A stretch of DNA of 64,000 nt from Pectobacterium polaris (GTDB taxonomy: Bacteria; Pseudomonadota; Gammaproteobacteria; Enterobacterales; Enterobacteriaceae). The position numbers were made by a program, and so were the translations under genes. A model generated the notes under the pieces. The model was not told where the DNA came from and did no database searches. It worked only from the letters and a program-made list of their open reading frames with translations. Positions 59,820-64,000 of this stretch are shown in pieces. The first letter of the stretch is position 1. Each line of letters begins with the position of its first letter. The DNA lies in assembly GCF_002307355.1 (NCBI RefSeq), contig NZ_CP017481.1, forward strand, positions 1,612,001-1,676,000, in the 5' to 3' direction.

Positions 59820-59905
59820 GGGACGTAAAGCGGAAAAAAATGAAGGTATTAAGGGAGGTAAACGGCGCAGACGGAGAGAACAGAGAGGTCGAGGAAGAAG
59901 ACGGT
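59820..59905 (-). promoter_or_regulatory. C/U-rich mgtA leader segment (possible rut region)
   Basis: The minus-strand transcript between the leader peptide and mgtA is rich in C and U and poor in G, e.g. CTTCTTCCTCGACCTCTCTG. Such tracts load Rho, which ends mgtA leader transcripts in other enterobacteria at high Mg2+. Confidence 0.45.
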
Positions 59906-59907
59906 CC

Positions 59908-59955
59908 TTATTCTAACGGATGCGGTTTACCGGGCCATCGAGGGTGCTCGTCCAT
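59908..59955 (-). CDS. mgtL: mgtA leader peptide (MgtL-like)
   Basis: MDEHPRWPGKPHPLE, 15 residues with four prolines, is preceded by AAGGAG seven bases before its ATG. Salmonella MgtL (17 residues) is likewise proline-rich and senses low proline or low Mg2+ through ribosome stalling, controlling mgtA transcription. Position (about 150 nt before mgtA) and character agree; the sequence itself is not conserved. Confidence 0.65.
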   Translation of the reverse strand: MDEHPRWPGKPHPLE

Positions 59956-60232
59956 GTTGTCTCCTTATCGCCGTGCGGCGAGATGTAAAAATAGTCGTCA
60001 GCTGACGAAGCAGATTGCGTAGAAAACGGGTACGTAAAAACACAGCACGTAGTGTAGTGGTGCAACGATAACCCCGTTTGCCTAAACCGGACGTCAACGT
60101 TTTTTCATGAATCAAACAGGGCGAGCCAGCAGGCGTCGCTGCGCGTATTGTGTCGTTATAGCGGTGAGGCTTGGAAGGGCCGTTATCAGAAGCAATAGTT
60201 ATCAGAAAAAACAGTGCTCAGAAATAGGGGAC

Positions 60233-60258
60233 TGCCCCGCCGAGTCGCTGGCGGGGCA
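60233..60258 (-). terminator. Hairpin behind the chemoreceptor gene
   Basis: TGCCCCGCC (60233-60241) pairs with GGCGGGGCA (60250-60258), eight bases after the stop. There is no T-run. Confidence 0.55.
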
Positions 60259-60266
60259 GAGGAGCA

Positions 60267-61844
60267 TTAATGAATTCTCAGCGTGTGGTCCTGATTAACT
60301 TTGAAGAAACGAACCGCATCACGCAACTGCGCACCCTGTTCCGTCATGGCGTGTGCCGCCGTGGCGGATTCTTCAACCAGCGCGGCGTTTTGCTGAGTGA
60401 CCCGATCCATTTGTTCTACCGCCAGGCTGATTTCTTTGATACCGATATGCTGCTCGTTGGAGGCCTGAGAAATCTCCGCCACGATATCCGTGACTTTTTT
60501 CACCGACTGCACAATTTCCGACATCGCCTGGCTGGCTTTGTCTGCCCGCGCGGAGCCGTCGGTAATCTTCTCGACGGTGCCTTCGATCAGCGTTTTGATC
60601 TCTTTGGCGGCGTTGGCGCTCTTCTGTGCCAGCGTCCGGACTTCGCCTGCTACAACGGCAAAGCCTTTCCCTTCGCTGCCTGCTCTGGCAGCTTCTACCG
60701 CCGCGTTCAGTGCAAGGATATTGGTCTGGAAGGCAATGCCTTCGATCACGGCGATAATATCGACGATCTTCTGTGAACTGTCGGAGATCTCATGCATACG
60801 CTTGAGCATGTCGTCTACGATAAGCCCGCCCTGAGAGGCCGTTTCCGAGGTTTGCTGCGCCAACTGGCTCGCTTCCTTGGCGTTATCTGCATTCTGGCGC
60901 ACGGTGTGAGTCAACTGCTGCATATTAGCCGATGCCTGAATCAGCGAAGCCGCCTGCTCTTCAGTACGCTGCGACAGGTCGCTGTTGCCCTGAGCAATCT
61001 CGTTGGACGCCAGCGAGATGGATTCACTGCCGCTCATGATGGTGTGCACGATGCTCATCAACTGCTGGTTCATGTAGTGGATTGAGGCCAGCAGGCTGCT
61101 GTTGTCCCCTTGGCGCAGCTGGATTTGCGCCGTCAGATTACCGGAGGCAATCTCAGTCATGATTTCTTGGGCGTAATGTGGGTCGCCGCCGAGCTGGCGT
61201 GAAATATTACGTGAGATAACGGTCGCGATAATTGCGGTTGCCAGCAGGGCGAGCAGCAGCAATCCCCAAACATAGTACTGGGAGGTCCGGTAAGTTGAAT
61301 CGGCACTGACGACGATATTTTTTGCCGTCGCCAATTCCATATCCACCAGCTTAGCCAGATCTTTCATCAGCTGACTACGATACTTGGAAGAGCTTGCGCC
61401 GCTGATTTTACTCGCTTCTGCCAGATCGCCCCGATTGACGGTATCAACCAGCGTGGAATTGACTGAGTTAAAGCCGGAGAAGTTTTCGCCAATCACCTTA
61501 ATCAGCGCTTTTTTATCCTCGCTGTTAGCAATGGCTTGGTAGTTCTTAAACGCGGTAAGGAAGGCATCGGCGTTTTGCAGTAATTCTTTGCGATGGCCTT
61601 CGCGCTCTTCTGGGGTTTTGGAATCGATATATTGTATTTGCTGCAAACGCGTTTCAGACAACGAGCCGCGCATTTCCAGGCTATATCGCACGCCGGGTAG
61701 GCTGCTGCTGCTTAATTCATCAATGCGACTATTATTAACGCTAAGTTGGAGTAGTGAAACCACACCTAATAACAACATCATCGCTATCAGGACCGAAAAA
61801 CCGAGCAATAATTTGGAGAACACTGTGAGCTGAGAAAATTTCAT
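60267..61844 (-). CDS. Methyl-accepting chemotaxis protein
   Basis: A 525-residue chemoreceptor with a TM at about 12-33, a four-helix-bundle periplasmic domain to about 188, a second TM (about 190-212), a HAMP-type linker opening with RQLGGDPHYAQEIM, and a signalling domain with GIAFQTNILALNAAVEAARAG. The C-terminus (FFKVNQDHTLRIH) has no NWETF. The ligand is unknown. Confidence 0.92.
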   Translation of the reverse strand: MKFSQLTVFSKLLLGFSVLIAMMLLLGVVSLLQLSVNNSRIDELSSSSLPGVRYSLEMRGSLSETRLQQIQYIDSKTPEEREGHRKELLQNADAFLTAFKNYQAIANSEDKKALIKVIGENFSGFNSVNSTLVDTVNRGDLAEASKISGASSSKYRSQLMKDLAKLVDMELATAKNIVVSADSTYRTSQYYVWGLLLLALLATAIIATVISRNISRQLGGDPHYAQEIMTEIASGNLTAQIQLRQGDNSSLLASIHYMNQQLMSIVHTIMSGSESISLASNEIAQGNSDLSQRTEEQAASLIQASANMQQLTHTVRQNADNAKEASQLAQQTSETASQGGLIVDDMLKRMHEISDSSQKIVDIIAVIEGIAFQTNILALNAAVEAARAGSEGKGFAVVAGEVRTLAQKSANAAKEIKTLIEGTVEKITDGSARADKASQAMSEIVQSVKKVTDIVAEISQASNEQHIGIKEISLAVEQMDRVTQQNAALVEESATAAHAMTEQGAQLRDAVRFFKVNQDHTLRIH

Positions 61845-62224
61845 CGTTATTCTTATTGATTATAGAGAAGGTAGTAGTGATAACGGCAAATAAAATAAGA
61901 TCTTTATAATACGTAATTCGATAAAGAGAGGTTGGTGAATAAACGGCATTTAATAATAATCAGACTCGTCATGGCGAGACTAAATTCTGTTTATTTTTAA
62001 ACTGGTAATGGATTGTTTTAAGTGAAAGCGGGTTGTTAAATATTGTTTTAATAAATGTTTTTATTTTTAATGTGAGAAAACTATATTTCACAAATAGGGA
62101 AAATAAAATGTGATAGCCATCAATAATCGATAATTATTTATATGGTTAACAATACTTGTATGTAACAGGATTCATTAATTAAATGACAAGATATTTCTTT
62201 TTTATCTCTTCAAAATAATGACGC
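61845..62224. other. AT-rich intergenic region
   Basis: The upstream region of the chemoreceptor gene. No ORF, repeat or clear operator recognised. Confidence 0.45.
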
Positions 62225-62245
62225 AGCGGTAATGTTATTACCGCT
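62225..62245 (-). terminator. Terminator behind rhaM
   Basis: AGCGGTAAT-GTT-ATTACCGCT, a perfect 9-bp stem followed by a T-rich tract on the minus strand, 29 bp after the rhaM stop. Confidence 0.7.
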
Positions 62246-62274
62246 ACGCGATGATGCTTGGCTCAGAGGATGCC

Positions 62275-62589
62275 TTAGTCCAGATAGAACACCGGTTCCA
62301 GTGCATCGCTAACCGGGCTGTTATCTGGATTGGCGGGCATGACGTCGCTCATGTGTTTCCACCAGCGCTGACAGACATCCGTTTGTGCAATCGCTTCCCA
62401 GCGTGCTTCGGATTCGACCTCGACATAGCCGAACAGCAGATTGCGCTGCTTATCCAGAAAAATGCTGTAGTGGTGCGCCCCGTGGTTCTTGAGTACCTCG
62501 GCCAGTTCCGGCCAGATAGGATTGTGGCGACGCTGATATTCATCGTGACTGCCAGGAAAAACTGACATCACAAAAGCCTTACGCAACAT
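62275..62589 (-). CDS. rhaM: L-rhamnose mutarotase
   Basis: Interconverts alpha- and beta-L-rhamnose (104 residues, standard length). It shows [29 protein letters not shown] at the end, the active-site HNPIWPEL and HHYSIFLD stretches, and WWKHMSDVM. The ATG at 62589 gives the family start; a longer frame to 62658 is rejected. It is last in the rhaBADM-type operon. Confidence 0.96.
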   Translation of the reverse strand: MLRKAFVMSVFPGSHDEYQRRHNPIWPELAEVLKNHGAHHYSIFLDKQRNLLFGYVEVESEARWEAIAQTDVCQRWWKHMSDVMPANPDNSPVSDALEPVFYLD

Positions 62590-62657
62590 GGATGAAATCC
62601 CCCGTAGTCGTTGGCAGAACGCCACGGCGGTGAGGCCGTGGCTATTTGAGGCGTGCA

Positions 62658-63482
62658 CTACACGCGCAGCGCGGCTTCCATTGGCGTGACGCCGAAACGT
62701 TTACCCAATGCGATCAGCTCTTCGGTCGAGATCGTTTGTTTCTTACCGCCCATTGATATCACTTTCACCATCACTTCGGCGGATTTCTCTGCGGTATCGA
62801 TCAGGCCGAAGGCTTCATCCAGCGTCGGGCCGGTGCCGAAGATGCCGTGGAATGGCCATAGTACCAGCGAATGGCGCTTCATTTGTTCGGAGGTGGCATC
62901 GCCAATGGCATCGGTGCCCGGCACCATCCACGGCACAATCCCCACGCCGTCCGGGAAGACGACCAGACACTCCGTGCTGCCTTCCCACAGTTCACGGGTG
63001 AATTTAGCGGTATCCAGCTCCAGCACATAGCTCAAGGCGATCAGGTTGGTCGCGTGGCAGTGCATGATGACGCGGTCGCGCCCGTGAGTGACGCCCATAC
63101 GGACAATGTGCGACTGGAAATGCGAAGCCAGTTCAGAAGTCGGCAGGCCGCCGTTGGTGAGCCCCCAGAAAATGCGATAGCCTTTACCGTCGCTATCGAC
63201 CTGCAACACCACCAGTGAATCAGCTGGATCCAACTGCACGTTGCGAAAAAATTTGCCGGAGCCGGTGACGATAAACCAGCAGTCTGCCAGCGCAGGCATT
63301 GGTTGTGAAAGTGCTTCATGGCGCGGCTGTGGATAGAAATCGCTTTCATAAGGCGTCACATCCTCAGCCGTCAGGCGCAGGCTGACGTTACCGCCGTTAC
63401 GTTCGTCCCAGCCTTTGAGCCACATGTCGCTGGTGGCTTTAATCATTCCCTGTACAAACCAGGAAGAGAGAATTGCTTGCAT
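62658..63482 (-). CDS. rhaD: Rhamnulose-1-phosphate aldolase
   Basis: Zinc class II aldolase (274 residues) splitting L-rhamnulose-1-phosphate to DHAP and lactaldehyde. GGNVSLR and [13 protein letters not shown] bind phosphate, and [10 protein letters not shown] plus the later [10 protein letters not shown] provide metal-binding His. The ATG at 63482 (MQAILSSW) has AAGGGTAAG upstream; the in-frame start at 63566 is rejected. It starts 4 bp after rhaA. Confidence 0.96.
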   Translation of the reverse strand: MQAILSSWFVQGMIKATSDMWLKGWDERNGGNVSLRLTAEDVTPYESDFYPQPRHEALSQPMPALADCWFIVTGSGKFFRNVQLDPADSLVVLQVDSDGKGYRIFWGLTNGGLPTSELASHFQSHIVRMGVTHGRDRVIMHCHATNLIALSYVLELDTAKFTRELWEGSTECLVVFPDGVGIVPWMVPGTDAIGDATSEQMKRHSLVLWPFHGIFGTGPTLDEAFGLIDTAEKSAEVMVKVISMGGKKQTISTEELIALGKRFGVTPMEAALRV

Positions 63483-63486
63483 AGTC

Positions 63487-64000
63487 TTACCCTTGACGTT
63501 GAGTGAGGATGGTTTCTTCATACTGACGCACCTGTTGCAGCCATTCGCTGCCCGGGATGACGTCATGACGCTGGCAGTAGTGTTCCCACACGGCCTGCCA
63601 CGGCAGTGATTTTTGCTCTTCCAGCAGAGCCAGACGCGCGGTGTAATCGCCGTTTTGTTCCAGTGTGCGCAGCGTTTCCGTAGGTTCCAGCAGCGCGCGC
63701 AGCAGGGCTTTCTTCATATTGCGGGTGCCGATGACCCAGGCGGCGATACGGTTGATCGAGGCATCAAAGAAATCGAGCCCGATATGCACGCGGTTAAGCA
63801 GCTTATGGCGCACGATTTCGTGTGCGATGGCCTGCGTTTCGTCGTCCAGCAACACCACATGGTCGCTGTCCCAGCGTACCGGGCGGCTAACGTGCAGCAG
63901 CAGGCGCGGGACGTACAGAATCGCGCTGGAAATCTTGTCGGAAATCACTTCGGTTGGGTGGAAGTGTCCGGCATCCAGACAGAGCGCGGTGCCGCGGCTG
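63487..64000 (-). CDS. rhaA: L-rhamnose isomerase, C-terminal part (cut by window edge)
   Basis: Isomerises L-rhamnose to L-rhamnulose. The visible 170 residues include [18 protein letters not shown] at the edge (metal-binding Asp/His), then [17 protein letters not shown] and [20 protein letters not shown], and end LTQRQG. The N-terminal part lies beyond 64000, presumably with rhaB and the rhaRS regulators further on. Confidence 0.95.
   Translation of the reverse strand, partial: SRGTALCLDAGHFHPTEVISDKISSAILYVPRLLLHVSRPVRWDSDHVVLLDDETQAIAHEIVRHKLLNRVHIGLDFFDASINRIAAWVIGTRNMKKALLRALLEPTETLRTLEQNGDYTARLALLEEQKSLPWQAVWEHYCQRHDVIPGSEWLQQVRQYEETILTQRQG

Noticed and set aside
60070..60090. Possible PhoP box upstream of the mgtA leader
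   Set aside because: GGTTTA is present on the minus strand but the second half-site at the right distance does not match, so the evidence is too thin.

Overview
The window reads as chromosome of a soft-rot enterobacterium, most likely Pectobacterium or a close relative. I infer this from gene content, enterobacterial gene order and ERIC repeats; no database was searched. Most of it is core sequence, with a few accessory patches.

Layout. 1-1740: sucrose genes scrK and scrY (scrY runs off the left edge) with two candidate ScrR operators. 1890-4450: a patchy segment with a 144-bp inverted-end repeat, a bactofilin, a lone type I-E-like CRISPR repeat, a higBA toxin-antitoxin pair and an orphan gene with a very strong ribosome binding site. 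4470-9000: a PLP decarboxylase and an MFS exporter divergent from an HxlR regulator, then yhbP and yraR. 9000-17160: nrdDG with NrdR and FNR sites, ridA, pyrBI with its attenuator leader, yjgK, argI with ARG boxes, rraB and yjgM, an enterobacterial order. 17450-23600: yjgN and an M48 peptidase, a secreted hydrolase, a chemoreceptor and kptA. 23690-31410: valS, holC, pepA, divergent lptFG and tRNA-Leu(CAA) leuX. 31550-39500: a GNAT protein, the ribosomal oxygenase gene roxA, a lipase-like protein and a four-gene export operon with two ABC-2 permeases but no ATPase. 39790-42660: aspA, an ERIC copy and a LysR regulator. 42990-44450: a degraded accessory patch with a P4/Ash-like ORF, a strong hairpin and a type II TA pair whose toxin is frameshifted.

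44576-49767 is the most interesting block: rtcR faces away from a sigma-54-type promoter driving rtcB, an RlaP-like nucleotidyltransferase and a HEAT-repeat protein, an extended RNA-repair operon without rtcA. A convergent HNH nuclease gene lies beside it. The remainder holds a DUF1615 lipoprotein, a carbonic anhydrase/SulP pair, a second ERIC copy, two more chemoreceptors, an mgtA locus with a proline-containing leader peptide and a 30-residue membrane protein downstream, and the rhaADM genes cut by the right edge.

Themes: sugar use (scr, rha), nucleotide and arginine synthesis (nrd, pyr, arg), envelope building (lptFG), Mg2+ uptake, chemotaxis (three receptors without the NWETF tether) and RNA repair (rtc operon and kptA).
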